DNA of 33,501 nt, taken from Hespellia sp. Lineage in GTDB: Bacteria; Bacillota; Clostridia; Lachnospirales; Lachnospiraceae. Positions within the stretch are counted from its first letter, which is position 1. The number at the start of each line of letters is the position of its first letter. The stretch lies in the NCBI GenBank assembly GCA_028689735.1, contig JAQVCP010000032.1:1-33501 (forward strand), in the 5' to 3' direction. The translations under genes were made by a program, and so were the position numbers. Shown piece by piece: positions 16,170 to 24,675 of the stretch. The notes beneath the pieces were generated by a model. That model saw only the letters and a list, made by a program, of their open reading frames with translations, was not told the DNA's origin and ran no database searches.

Positions 16170-17309
16170 CTATGAAATCTTTGCACTCAGATCCAGTGCC
16201 TTTTCCACCATCACATCGATATTGTAATACTTATACTCTGCCAGTCTTCCAAGCAGATAGAAATCTTTATATTCCTCCACATCTGCTTTATACTTCTGAT
16301 AAAGAGCTTCATTCTCAGGATTGGCAATGGAATAGTACGGAATCTCCCCCTCTGCTCCGGTGTATGCAAATGGATACTCCTTGGAGATTGTTGTTCCCTC
16401 ACAATCCTGTCCGGTCAGCCACTTGTACTCTGTGATTCTGGTGAAATCTTCCGATACCGTGTAATTCACTACGGAATGTCCATCCTGGAAGTCTGCCTTA
16501 TCGTAATACTCAAAATCAAAACGAAGAGTACGGTATGGGAGTCTTCCATACTTGCAGTCAAAGAACTCATCCAACGGACCTGTAAAAATCACCTTTCCAT
16601 CAAACTCTTCCCCGCGGAAATACTTCCTGCCCCTCTCAAGCTTTAATACATCCTTTGCCTCTGTATTCAGCTCAACCGTGATATTCGGATGATTCAGCAT
16701 CGCATCGAACATCGGTGTAAACCCTTCCTTGGGCAGTCCCTGATACTTATCGGCAAAATAACCATTGTCATAAGATACATTGACCGGAACTCTGGCAGTT
16801 ACTGCCGGGTCAATTTCTTCCGGTTTCTTGCCCCACTGTTTCATTGTATAGTATACATAAATGTTATCATATACGAACTTTCCGATTTTCTGTAAATCCG
16901 GATCTTCATGGTTCATAAGGTCGAGGATCGGTACCTTGTTCCCCATACCATAAGCAGCTGTCAGCTTCTCTTTTAATGCATCTGCCTCCTCTGGAAATGC
17001 TTCCTTCAAGGTATGAAGATTAAATGGAACCGGCATATATTTTCCGTGTACGTTGGCCACTACTTCGTGGTGAAAATCTCTCCAGTCTGTGAATTCATTC
17101 AGGTAGGTCCTGACCACTTCGCTGTTCGTATGGAAAATATGTGGACCATATGGATGAATCAAAACCCCATGCTCATCTCTGGCATCAAAACAGTTACCGC
17201 CAATATGGTTCTTCTTTTCGATAATTAATACTTTTTCATCTTTTTTTGTAAGCTCACGTGCAATCACAGTTCCTGCGACACCTGCTCCAACTACAATCGT
17301 GCTATACAT
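16170..17309 (-). CDS. glf: UDP-galactopyranose mutase
   Basis: This 379-residue flavoenzyme converts UDP-galactopyranose to UDP-galactofuranose, a precursor for galactofuranose-containing surface polysaccharides. The N-terminal FAD loop is IVVGAGVAGTVIARELT, followed by the family pattern EKKNHIGGNCFD and YGPHIFHT. The conserved MKQWGKKPEEIDPAV, the RVPVNVSYDNGYF region and the C-terminal GRLAEYKYYNID are present. The start MYSTIVVGAG at 17309 follows GGAGGAAAAGAG; the 12 codons upstream are rejected. No glycosyltransferase cluster is adjacent, so the polysaccharide it supplies must be encoded elsewhere. It follows the SfsA-MutY gene by 53 bp and may be co-transcribed. Confidence 0.95.
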   Translation of the reverse strand: MYSTIVVGAGVAGTVIARELTKKDEKVLIIEKKNHIGGNCFDARDEHGVLIHPYGPHIFHTNSEVVRTYLNEFTDWRDFHHEVVANVHGKYMPVPFNLHTLKEAFPEEADALKEKLTAAYGMGNKVPILDLMNHEDPDLQKIGKFVYDNIYVYYTMKQWGKKPEEIDPAVTARVPVNVSYDNGYFADKYQGLPKEGFTPMFDAMLNHPNITVELNTEAKDVLKLERGRKYFRGEEFDGKVIFTGPLDEFFDCKYGRLPYRTLRFDFEYYDKADFQDGHSVVNYTVSEDFTRITEYKWLTGQDCEGTTISKEYPFAYTGAEGEIPYYSIANPENEALYQKYKADVEEYKDFYLLGRLAEYKYYNIDVMVEKALDLSAKIS

Positions 17310-17362
17310 CTCTTTTCCTCCGTTAATTCTCTTGACTAAAGCCATAATACTGCGGATGCCCT

Positions 17363-19126
17363 TTACTCCTTGGAATGCCTGCTCTGCCCCAGCTTAATAT
17401 CCATATATCTGACATAGGCTTCAAATGCCGACGGAATGGGATACTTATCCTCTGCTTCCCGGGGATGGACAAACACAAACGGCTGCGTACATGCTTTTTC
17501 CAACTCATCAACCTGAACGACATACCCTGTCATATGCCACTCTACGTGGCTGAAGATATGCTTTGCCTCAGTCAAAGGTTTTACTCTGATCGGCGTTAAT
17601 CCAATCGATTTGCTATACTCTATTATTCTATCATTGTCCTGGTGTCCTGGCAAGCTCGGGAATTCGTACATGCCTGCCAAAAGTCCTGTTTTTGCACGCT
17701 TGTTCAGTGCAACTGTCTCGCCATCCTTGAAAATAAGGATCGTCTTCTTCTCAATTCGTCTCGCTTTCGCCTTTTTCTTTACTGGAAGCTCCATCTCAAT
17801 TCCCTGAATATGTGCTTTGCAAATGTGTGCGACAGGACAGATCTCGCATCTGGGTTCTCCATTTGGCACACACACAATCGCACCAAGTTCAATCAGTCCC
17901 TGATTGAAGGCACTGGATGCATCTGCCGGAATCACTTCCTCCAGTGCCTTCTCGATTCGGGTCTTCACGCTCGCTTTCATAATATCGTCATAACTTGCTG
18001 TAATTCTGGAAATCACCCGGAGAACATTGCCATCCACTGCTGGCTTTGGCAGCCCGAACGCAAAGGAAGCAATGGCTCCTGCGGTATAATTCCCGATTCC
18101 CTTCAGCGACAGTATCTCTTCAAATGTGTCCGGGAAGTTTCCCTGATGCTCCTCCATCACCTGAATTGCCGCCTTCTGCATATTGCGGATCCTGTTGTAA
18201 TACCCCAGGCCTTCCCACAACTTTAACAGCTTTTCCTCTTTCGTCTCAGCAAGTTCCTTTACCGAAGGAAGTTCCTTTAGGAATCGCTCGTAATACGGTT
18301 TCACAGCCTCTACTCTGGTCTGCTGGAGCATAATCTCTGACACCCAGACGCGGTAAGCATCCGGGTGATTGCGCCACGGCAGGTCGCGCCGATTCTCCAG
18401 ATACCACTGTGTAATGGGCTGGACAATCTCCATGAATTGCGGATTTCCAAGAATCACCGGTACATTTTCCGCAATTTCAATGCTGTCATCCGTCACATGA
18501 CAGTCATATGCAATAATATGGACTCCTGCCTCTTTAGCTTTTCTCAGAATTTCACCAAATTCCGGCTGAGTATCCACGTTCGGAGTAAAATATCTTACCC
18601 CTTTCATCTGTATGACAAAAAACACATATGCCTCATACCCATTCTTTTTTGCGTCCATGAGCTCCGTAACATGTTTGAGTGCCCGCTCACTTGGCGCATC
18701 CGGGAAGCGCACTACGCCATCCTCCTCCAGCGTCACGCCCTTTACCTCGATGAAAATCTTTTTCTCCTTTGTCTCCACATACAGGTCAAAACGGGAGTTC
18801 TTATACGTGACCTCCGGCTGCACCAATGTCACATCAGAAAATAGATTTCCTTCTTCCACCCACTCCTTCACAATCCTGTTTGGAATCTGTGAGTCCATAT
18901 TTATCATGCGTTCTCCCTTTTCTACACCAATCAGATCCCAGCGGGTCTTGCGCTCCGGGTTGTCACTTTCCTGCACATACACCCGTGTCCCGGGTATCAG
19001 CAGTTCCCGGCATCTTCCTGTATTCTTTACATGGACCGTCTGCTGGTTCCCATCGATATCTATATATGCAATAAAGCGGTTGGGACGCTCCCTGAAAATA
19101 CCTTTCTGCATTCTTTCATATTTCAT
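17363..19126 (-). CDS. SfsA-MutY fusion: SfsA-family nuclease joined to A/G-specific adenine glycosylase
   Basis: One uninterrupted 587-codon frame encodes two complete proteins. Residues 1 to about 228 are SfsA: GRCRELLIPGTRVYV, SRFDLYVE (Asp114), FIEVKGVT (Glu127, Lys129) and FPDAPSERALKHVTEL. Residues about 238-587 are MutY: RRDLPWR, VSEIMLQQTRVEAV (catalytic Glu264), the hairpin LKGIGNYTAGAIASFAFG, AVDGNVLRV (Asp365), four iron-sulfur cysteines (419, 427, 430, 436), and a C-terminal NUDIX-like domain (AKHIFSHVEWH). MutY removes adenine mispaired with 8-oxoguanine. SfsA family members are annotated as DNA/RNA nucleases. The start at 19126 follows GAGGAG; the open frame further up only reads through repeat sequence. 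Each half has normal family length, so this is a true fusion with almost no linker. Confidence 0.93.
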   Translation of the reverse strand: MKYERMQKGIFRERPNRFIAYIDIDGNQQTVHVKNTGRCRELLIPGTRVYVQESDNPERKTRWDLIGVEKGERMINMDSQIPNRIVKEWVEEGNLFSDVTLVQPEVTYKNSRFDLYVETKEKKIFIEVKGVTLEEDGVVRFPDAPSERALKHVTELMDAKKNGYEAYVFFVIQMKGVRYFTPNVDTQPEFGEILRKAKEAGVHIIAYDCHVTDDSIEIAENVPVILGNPQFMEIVQPITQWYLENRRDLPWRNHPDAYRVWVSEIMLQQTRVEAVKPYYERFLKELPSVKELAETKEEKLLKLWEGLGYYNRIRNMQKAAIQVMEEHQGNFPDTFEEILSLKGIGNYTAGAIASFAFGLPKPAVDGNVLRVISRITASYDDIMKASVKTRIEKALEEVIPADASSAFNQGLIELGAIVCVPNGEPRCEICPVAHICKAHIQGIEMELPVKKKAKARRIEKKTILIFKDGETVALNKRAKTGLLAGMYEFPSLPGHQDNDRIIEYSKSIGLTPIRVKPLTEAKHIFSHVEWHMTGYVVQVDELEKACTQPFVFVHPREAEDKYPIPSAFEAYVRYMDIKLGQSRHSKE

Positions 19127-19157
19127 GCTTCTCTCCTCTGCTGCATAACATAATTGT

Positions 19158-19204
19158 TCAGGCGGATATTCACAATCCGCTTCGCTGGCTGATAAGGTTA
19201 AAAT
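19158..19204 (-). repeat. Dispersed palindromic repeat, copy 3 (upstream of sfsA-mutY)
   Basis: The minus strand has TTTTAACCTTATCAGCC, then AGCGAAGCGGATTGTGAATA, then TCCGCCTGA. It shares both the TTTTAACCT lead and the palindromic core with copy 4 at 21591. Confidence 0.72.
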
Positions 19205-19279
19205 GAGCCAGACATCAATCACACTGATATCTGACCCACCTCTTCTAAACGTCAGACGGATCTTGCTCAAAATCCGCTT
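19205..19279 (-). repeat. Hairpin plus divergent palindromic repeat in the ABC/sfsA-mutY gap
   Basis: CAGACATCA (19209-19217) pairs with TGATATCTG (19225-19233) with one wobble. A diverged member of the palindromic repeat (AGCGGATTTTGAGCAAGATC on the minus strand) occupies 19254-19279. Together with copy 3 these fill the gap between the ABC transporter and sfsA-mutY and could end or stabilise the upstream mRNA. Confidence 0.5.
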
Positions 19280-19297
19280 AACCATTCCATTATAACC

Positions 19298-20047
19298 TTA
19301 TAAAACCTTTGAAAGAAAATCCTGTAGTCTCGGCTCTTTCGGATGTTCAAAAAACTCCTTCGGGGATCCTTCTTCCTTAATCTCGCCCTCGTCCATAAAG
19401 ATGACTCTCGTTCCAACTTCTTTTGCAAAGCCCATCTCATGTGTCACCACGACCATCGTCATTCCACCACGGGCAAGCTCCTTCATCAGTTCCAGAACTT
19501 CACCGACCATCTCCGGATCCAATGCAGATGTTGGTTCATCAAAGAGCATGACATCCGGGTCCATCGCAAGAGAGCGGATAATCGCAATTCTCTGCTTCTG
19601 TCCACCGGAAAGCTGCGATGGATACGCATGTGCCTTTTCCTGCAGTCCTACCAGATCGAGCAGTTCCATTCCTCTCTTCTCAGCCTCTTCCCTGCTCTTT
19701 TTCAGAAGCTTGATCGGAGCCAGTGTAATATTCTCCAAAATCGTCTTATGTGGGAACAGATTAAAATGCTGAAATACCATTCCCATCTTCTGACGGTGCT
19801 GATCAATGTCTGTCTTCTTGCTGGTGATGTCTACACCTTCAAAAAAAATCCTGCCTGTGCTTGGCACTTCCAGAAGATTCAATGATCGGAGAAATGTGGA
19901 CTTTCCAGAACCGGATGGTCCCACAATCACAATCACTTCTCCTTTTTTAATCTCTGCGGAAACCCCGTTCAATGCATGAAGCGTTCCTCCATTATAGATC
20001 TTGTGTACGTCTTCTACTTTGATTAATGTCTCTCCATTAGTGATCAC
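19298..20047 (-). CDS. Polar amino-acid ABC transporter ATP-binding protein (GlnQ-like)
   Basis: This 249-residue ATPase powers the adjacent importer at the inner face of the membrane. It has Walker [10 protein letters not shown], the Q-loop in [11 protein letters not shown], the signature [11 protein letters not shown], Walker [14 protein letters not shown] and the H-loop VVVTHEMGF, all typical of the GlnQ/HisP group. Translation begins at GTG (20045-20047), overlapping the permease end by 11 bp, with AAAGGAGG inside the permease gene; this indicates coupling. The order binding protein, permease, ATPase is complete. Substrate is probably a polar amino acid such as glutamine, cystine or an acidic residue; the sequence does not decide. 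Confidence 0.95.
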   Translation of the reverse strand: MITNGETLIKVEDVHKIYNGGTLHALNGVSAEIKKGEVIVIVGPSGSGKSTFLRSLNLLEVPSTGRIFFEGVDITSKKTDIDQHRQKMGMVFQHFNLFPHKTILENITLAPIKLLKKSREEAEKRGMELLDLVGLQEKAHAYPSQLSGGQKQRIAIIRSLAMDPDVMLFDEPTSALDPEMVGEVLELMKELARGGMTMVVVTHEMGFAKEVGTRVIFMDEGEIKEEGSPKEFFEHPKEPRLQDFLSKVL

Positions 20048-20726
20048 TATTGCGCAGCCTCCTTTCCAGCATACTTACAAGTTTTGAGAATATCATGACC
20101 ATGATCAGATAGATAATAGCAACCGCAATCAACGGCATAAATGCATCATAAGTACGGCTTCGTATAATATCTCCACCCTTGGTCAGATCCTGCATCGCAA
20201 TATAACCAGATACAGAAGTCTCCTTTAAAAGAACGATAAACTCATTGCCCAGTGCCGGAAGAATATTCTTAAATGCCTGAGGCATGATGATATACATCAT
20301 CGTCTGTCGGTAATTGAATCCAAGGCTTCGTCCGGCTTCAAACTGGCCCCGGTCAATCGACATGATACCGGAACGGAAGATTTCCGCCACATACGCACCC
20401 GAATTCATCCCGAATGCAAGAATCGCTACAATAACTTTATTAATATCAAAACTGGCAAATACAACATAATAGATAATCATCAATTGCACTACGACTGGTG
20501 TTCCACGGATAACCGTGATGTAAATATTACAGATTGCATTTCCAATCTTCATCTTCCCGGTGTTATCATGAGTGGAACGGATGATTGCAATCACAAAGCC
20601 CAGCGTGATACCAAGAAGCACCGCAAAAAATGTAATCTGCAGTGTGACCAGCAAACCATTTGCTATATAATGCCAGCGGCCATCTGCTATAAAATTCAAG
20701 GTAAATCTATCTACAAAATTTGTCAT
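20037..20726 (-). CDS. Polar amino-acid ABC transporter permease
   Basis: This 229-residue integral membrane protein has about five membrane segments and the amino-acid permease EAA-type cytoplasmic loop ([20 protein letters not shown], with the downstream [14 protein letters not shown]). It belongs to the His/Glu/Gln/Arg permease subfamily and probably works as a homodimer with the ATPase encoded next. The start ATG follows AGGGAAGGG. It lies 60 bp after the binding-protein gene; that gap contains half of the dispersed palindromic repeat. Confidence 0.94.
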   Translation of the reverse strand: MTNFVDRFTLNFIADGRWHYIANGLLVTLQITFFAVLLGITLGFVIAIIRSTHDNTGKMKIGNAICNIYITVIRGTPVVVQLMIIYYVVFASFDINKVIVAILAFGMNSGAYVAEIFRSGIMSIDRGQFEAGRSLGFNYRQTMMYIIMPQAFKNILPALGNEFIVLLKETSVSGYIAMQDLTKGGDIIRSRTYDAFMPLIAVAIIYLIMVMIFSKLVSMLERRLRNSDH

Positions 20727-20753
20727 GTATCCCTTCCCTGTTCTTCCTGTTTA

Positions 20754-20768
20754 ATCAAAACGGATATT
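20754..20768 (-). repeat. Half copy of the dispersed palindromic repeat
   Basis: GAATATCCGTTTTGA on the minus strand is identical to the distal arm of copy 4 (21591-21605), but the proximal arm is missing. It lies in the 60-bp gap between the binding-protein and permease genes. Confidence 0.5.
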
Positions 20769-20786
20769 CTTTTGTAATCTATGTTC

Positions 20787-21551
20787 CTACTCAGCTGTCT
20801 CTGTGCCAATATATTTTTCAACAATCTTGTCAAATGTTCCATCTGCTTTTAATGCTGCAATTGCATCATTGACCTGGTCAACAAGATCACTATCCTTCTT
20901 GAAGCAAAGCGCATAATCTTCTTCTACATATTCTGTGTCAAGAATCTTAAGTCCTTCATTCTCTTCCACAAAAGTCTTCGCTGGCTGGTCATCAATAACT
21001 ACTGCATCAATCTTACCTTGACCAAGAGACTGAACAGCCTCGAATCCTTTGTTGAACCGCTCGATATTCTCATCGCCGTAATCACCAGATGCGTAGATAT
21101 CACCTGTTGTACCAAGCTGAACACCAATCTTCTTACCTGTCAGATCATCCGGACCTGTAATCTCTGTATTATCTTCTTTTACGATGATAACCTGACGTCC
21201 TGTGTAGTAGCTGTCTGAGAAATCCACCTGGGATTTTCTTTCATCTGTTACTGTCATACCTGCTGCGCCGAAGTCTGCTTTTCCGCTCTGTACTGCCGGA
21301 ATAATGGAATCAAATGCCATGTCTTCAATCTTAAGTTCCATGCCAAGCTTTTCTGCAATGGCTGCTGCGAACTCTGCATCGATTCCTACCACTTTATCAC
21401 CCTCATAATACTCATATGGTGGAAATTCTGCATTGGTTGCCATAACGATTGTGTCCTTTTTGCTTTCTTTGCTGTCTGCTTTGGAACCACATGCAGCAAG
21501 TGATAATACACATACAGCTGCTAAAACTACGCTTAAAATCTTCTTTTTCAT
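20787..21551 (-). CDS. Amino-acid-binding lipoprotein of ABC transporter
   Basis: This 254-residue extracellular solute-binding protein of family 3 captures the substrate for the permease and ATPase encoded downstream. It starts with a lipoprotein signal peptide whose lipobox is LAAC (cysteine about residue 21), so the protein is lipid-anchored outside the cell. The mature part has the family elements NAEFPPYEYYEGDKVVGID, KADFGAAGMTVTDERK, VQLGTTGDIYA and VIDDQPAKTFVEE. The conserved TDERK region carries an arginine expected to bind the substrate carboxylate. It is the first gene of the operon, with AAGGAGAG before the ATG and a possible promoter at 21566-21595. Ligand identity is open. Confidence 0.94.
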   Translation of the reverse strand: MKKKILSVVLAAVCVLSLAACGSKADSKESKKDTIVMATNAEFPPYEYYEGDKVVGIDAEFAAAIAEKLGMELKIEDMAFDSIIPAVQSGKADFGAAGMTVTDERKSQVDFSDSYYTGRQVIIVKEDNTEITGPDDLTGKKIGVQLGTTGDIYASGDYGDENIERFNKGFEAVQSLGQGKIDAVVIDDQPAKTFVEENEGLKILDTEYVEEDYALCFKKDSDLVDQVNDAIAALKADGTFDKIVEKYIGTETAE

Positions 21552-21565
21552 AATCTCTCTCCTTC

Positions 21566-21595
21566 AAAATACACTTATTTATGTATGCGAGTCAA
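21566..21595 (-). promoter_or_regulatory. Possible promoter of the amino-acid ABC operon
   Basis: On the minus strand TTGACT (21590-21595) and TATTTT (21566-21571) are 18 nt apart. The -35 hexamer falls at the outer edge of palindromic repeat copy 4, so the repeat may have supplied part of the promoter. The -10 is a moderate match. Confidence 0.45.
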
Positions 21596-21666
21596 AACGG
21601 ATATTCGCAATCCGCTTTGCTACTTGCTCATAACCTCATAGCAGCTGCGCTGCTTGAGGTTAAAAT
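21591..21666 (-). repeat. Dispersed palindromic repeat, copy 4 (two-hairpin form)
   Basis: This is the longest copy. One hairpin has the arms AACCTCA-AGCAGC and GCTGCT-TGAGGTT with a 3-nt loop and one bulge. A second is the common core AAGCGGATTGCGAATATCCG. It fills the gap between uppP and the ABC operon and could terminate or protect the uppP transcript. Confidence 0.75.
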
Positions 21667-21727
21667 ACATTTAACATATATGATACCATGTTTCACCCAA
21701 ATTACAAGTTTGCTTTAGAATTTTGTA

Positions 21728-22552
21728 CTAGAATAAAGAGGAAATTCCAAAGTATACAAGAACCAGAATTCCAAGAACAATCCGGTAATAACCAAAGAAT
21801 TTGAAGTCATGCTTCTTGATGTAGCCCATCAGGAATTTGATTGCAAATACAGATACTGCAAAAGACACAATACATCCTAATAATAATAGGAAGAACTCCG
21901 GTGCCGTAAATGCCAGACCAAACTTGATAATCTTCAGGAAGCTTGCCCCGAACATCACAGGGATTGCCAGGAAAAATGTGAACTCTGCCGCGACTCCGCG
22001 GGCAGTACCGATCAGCAGTGCACCGACAATCGTCGCACCGGAACGGGAAGTTCCTGGAATCAATGCCAGTACCTGAAAACATCCGATAATCAGCACATCG
22101 CGAATCTGCAGCTGGGACAGGCTCTTGATTACCGGCTCCACACCCTCATGACGATTCTCAATCACGATAAACAGAATACCATATATAATCAACATGATCG
22201 CCACTACAATATAATTCATAAAATGTGCATCGATAAAATCATCAAATGCCAGGCCGATAATTGCTGCAGGAACCGACGCAATCAAAACCTTCACCCACAA
22301 TTGAAGTGTCAGCTTCTTCTGCTTATCATTTTTTTTCGGTGAAAATGGATTCAGCTTATGAAAATACAATACTACAACCGCCAGAATGGCACCAAGCTGT
22401 ATCACAACATTGAACATACTCACAAATGCTTCACTGAGATCCAGCTTGATGAATTCCTCTACCAGAATCAGATGCCCTGTACTGCTGATTGGGAGCCACT
22501 CCGTGATTCCCTCTACAATTCCCAGAATAATTACTTTTAATGCTTCTAACAT
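21728..22552 (-). CDS. uppP: Undecaprenyl-diphosphatase
   Basis: This 274-residue protein of eight or so membrane segments is the BacA/UppP type. It dephosphorylates undecaprenyl pyrophosphate to recycle the lipid carrier used in peptidoglycan synthesis, and overexpression in other bacteria gives bacitracin resistance. The two family motifs are clear: [17 protein letters not shown] near the N-terminus and [17 protein letters not shown] in the second half. Length is standard. The start follows GGAGG and overlaps the stop of the upstream HAD gene by 7 bp, so translation is coupled. Confidence 0.96.
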   Translation of the reverse strand: MLEALKVIILGIVEGITEWLPISSTGHLILVEEFIKLDLSEAFVSMFNVVIQLGAILAVVVLYFHKLNPFSPKKNDKQKKLTLQLWVKVLIASVPAAIIGLAFDDFIDAHFMNYIVVAIMLIIYGILFIVIENRHEGVEPVIKSLSQLQIRDVLIIGCFQVLALIPGTSRSGATIVGALLIGTARGVAAEFTFFLAIPVMFGASFLKIIKFGLAFTAPEFFLLLLGCIVSFAVSVFAIKFLMGYIKKHDFKFFGYYRIVLGILVLVYFGISSLF

Positions 22553-23397
22553 GTTGCTCCTCCTTTTAATACGAACCTCTCGATTGCCTGTGCCACTCCT
22601 TCGTTGTCATTGGTATCCGTTATGTAGTCAGCCAGTGCTTTGACCGCATCATTGCCATTTTGCATCACTACACCGAATCCGGCCTCGCGGATCATATCCA
22701 TATCATTATAGCTGTCTCCGCATGCCATGATCTCATCTTTCCTGATCCCAAGGAGTTCTCCCAGACGAAGCAGACCTGCGCCTTTGTTCACTCCAAGAGC
22801 ATTCACCTCCACATTGGTTTCCAATGTGCCGGTCACAGACACCCCGCCAACCTCTTCCTTAATCCTGCGTATTGCCTCTGCCCGTTCTTCCAGGTTAGAA
22901 AAGATTGCCTGCACTTTATCCGTCGGTCTTCCAACCTCGTTCAATAGGGCACGGATGCTCTCCGTTGGTTTTCTGGTGGCAACGATATATTTTGCCATGT
23001 GCGGGTCCGGAAGGAACTCTTCGATTCTCTCCAGTGCTTCCCTGGTTCCATACCCCACTCCATCAAAATACACTTCCTGGAGTGTATCATACTCTTCCAC
23101 AATATCCAGCACCCGGTTCGCCGTCTCAACAGATACCAGATTCTCGTAAATCACTTTTTCCTGCTTCTGATCAATAATTCTCGCTCCATTAGCCGTCAGC
23201 ACATATCGCATTCCAGGAAAATCCAGAAGTTCCCTTGGAATTCCTGACAGCGGACGCCCTGTCGCGACCAGAACGACAACCCCCTGCTCCATTGCCTTTT
23301 TCAGAATTTTTCTGGTATGTGGCAGTAATTCTTTTTTGGTAGATAACAGGGTTCCATCCAGATCCAGCCCTACCATCTTTATGATTCTCTCTTTCAT
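22546..23397 (-). CDS. Cof-type HAD superfamily phosphatase
   Basis: This 283-residue cytoplasmic protein is a HAD hydrolase with a C2-type cap. Motif I is GLDLDGTLL (nucleophile and acid aspartates), motif II is in VLVATGRP, the conserved lysine is in LGVNKGAGL, and motif III/IV is [13 protein letters not shown]. Family members dephosphorylate sugar phosphates or cofactors such as FMN or PLP with loose specificity. The ATG at 23397, after AGGAAGGAATAAAA, is chosen over an upstream frame extension. It is co-transcribed with uppP (7-bp overlap) from a promoter that is back-to-back with that of the cell-wall hydrolase gene. Any role in lipid-carrier metabolism is only suggested by this linkage. 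Confidence 0.92.
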   Translation of the reverse strand: MKERIIKMVGLDLDGTLLSTKKELLPHTRKILKKAMEQGVVVLVATGRPLSGIPRELLDFPGMRYVLTANGARIIDQKQEKVIYENLVSVETANRVLDIVEEYDTLQEVYFDGVGYGTREALERIEEFLPDPHMAKYIVATRKPTESIRALLNEVGRPTDKVQAIFSNLEERAEAIRRIKEEVGGVSVTGTLETNVEVNALGVNKGAGLLRLGELLGIRKDEIMACGDSYNDMDMIREAGFGVVMQNGNDAVKALADYITDTNDNEGVAQAIERFVLKGGATC

Positions 23398-23486
23398 TTT
23401 TATTCCTTCCTGAACTTCGATTCCACAGCATTCACCTTCCAGCTGATGCATTCAAAACTCATTTTTTACATTCTTATTCCTTATCC

Positions 23487-23528
23487 ATTCTAACAAAATT
23501 TGCTTAATAAAGCAATTTGTAGTATAAT
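23487..23528. promoter_or_regulatory. Back-to-back divergent promoters built on one palindrome
   Basis: Plus strand: TTGCTT (23500-23505), 17 nt, TATAAT (23523-23528), reading into the cell-wall hydrolase. Minus strand: TTGCTT (23510-23515), 17 nt, TAGAAT (23487-23492), reading into the HAD-uppP pair. The two -35 boxes are the arms of the palindrome TTGCTTAATAAAGCAA. Both spacings are ideal. Confidence 0.72.
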
Positions 23529-23561
23529 GCTGGAACAATCTTTTTTAGAAAGGAAAAAAAT

Positions 23562-24647
23562 ATGATGAAATCGCAAGTAAAACGTAAGATACATGGCATC
23601 ATTGCATTTACCTGTGTCTTAACTCTGGGGCTTTCTTCTATCAGTGCATCTGCAGCAGATACGATTGAAAGTCTGGAGGGCAAAACGTCAGAACTGCAGA
23701 ATCAACTCTCGAACATCAATGGAGAACTTCTCTCCATCAGTAATGAGATTTCTGATATCCAGATGCAGGTCGAGATTACAAACGGTGAAATAGAAAGAAC
23801 AGAAGATGATCTGGCGCAGGCACAGGCCAACGAAGCCAGTCAATATGAAGATATGAAGTCCCGTATCAAATATATGTACGAAACTGGGAATGCAACATTC
23901 CTGGAGATGCTCTTTACAGCAGATGATATGTCTGACTTTTTAAATAAAGCCGACTTTATCCAGAACATCAGTGAGTATGACAGAAAAATGCTTACCAGTC
24001 TGCAGGAGACAAAACAGCAGATTGCTGATGCCAAGGCAACATTAGAAGAGCAGCAGGCTTCTCTCTCTGCTCTGCAGAATGAAGTGGATGCGAAGCAGGC
24101 TTCTCTGGAGGCAAAGGCCGCAGAGACCCAGACCAATCTGGAAACCTACACCGCACAGCTTGAGCAGGCACGGGCAGAAGAGGCTGCACGTCAGGCGGCA
24201 GAGGCTCAGGCAGCTGCTGAGGCTGCTGCACTTGCTGCTTCAAGCGGCAGCGGAGTGGCATCCTCGGATACCTCGACCACGATAACCGGGCCTGTATCAA
24301 CAGACAGCAGTGATTTAGATGTGTTTGCTGCAATTCTTGACTGCGAGGCTCTATCCGACTACACTTCTATGTTGGCAGTTGCTACCGTTATCATGAACAG
24401 ATATCCAAGATACGGAAGCATCAGCGCAGTTGTGTATGCGCCCGGACAGTTTGAACCTGTGTGGACAGGCAAGTTAGACCGAAAGCTCTCAAGCGGACCG
24501 AGCTCTTTAGCTTACCAGGTTGCACAAGATGCACTGGATGGCGCACGTCTCTCTGCTGTCGCTGACTGCTATTATTTTTTATATGCACCATCCACAAGCA
24601 GACAGGGCATCGTCATTGGGGACAACCTGTTCTTCCCAAGCTGGTAA
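23562..24647 (+). CDS. Secreted coiled-coil cell-wall hydrolase with SleB-type catalytic domain
   Basis: This 361-residue exported protein has a signal peptide (residues 1 to about 31, ending SASAAD) and a long coiled coil (about 33-210) like those of PcsB/CwlO peptidoglycan hydrolases. An Ala/Glu-rich then Ser/Thr-rich linker follows (about 205-245), then a C-terminal cell-wall hydrolase domain of the SleB type (about 250-361). The probable catalytic glutamate is in LDCEAL, followed by ATVIMNRYP, YAPGQFEPV and the end GDNLFFPSW. SleB-type enzymes are lytic transglycosylases. The coiled coil suggests regulation by an FtsEX-like partner, which is inference. Its promoter is shared back-to-back with the HAD-uppP pair. 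Confidence 0.9.
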   Translation: MMKSQVKRKIHGIIAFTCVLTLGLSSISASAADTIESLEGKTSELQNQLSNINGELLSISNEISDIQMQVEITNGEIERTEDDLAQAQANEASQYEDMKSRIKYMYETGNATFLEMLFTADDMSDFLNKADFIQNISEYDRKMLTSLQETKQQIADAKATLEEQQASLSALQNEVDAKQASLEAKAAETQTNLETYTAQLEQARAEEAARQAAEAQAAAEAAALAASSGSGVASSDTSTTITGPVSTDSSDLDVFAAILDCEALSDYTSMLAVATVIMNRYPRYGSISAVVYAPGQFEPVWTGKLDRKLSSGPSSLAYQVAQDALDGARLSAVADCYYFLYAPSTSRQGIVIGDNLFFPSW

Positions 24648-24675
24648 TGATTGAATTTTTCGCTGGGTCATTTAC

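Noticed and set aside
19127-19285. 53-residue N-terminal extension of the SfsA-MutY protein
   Set aside because: It only translates palindromic repeat DNA; a proper ribosome site precedes the ATG at 19126, where SfsA homology begins.
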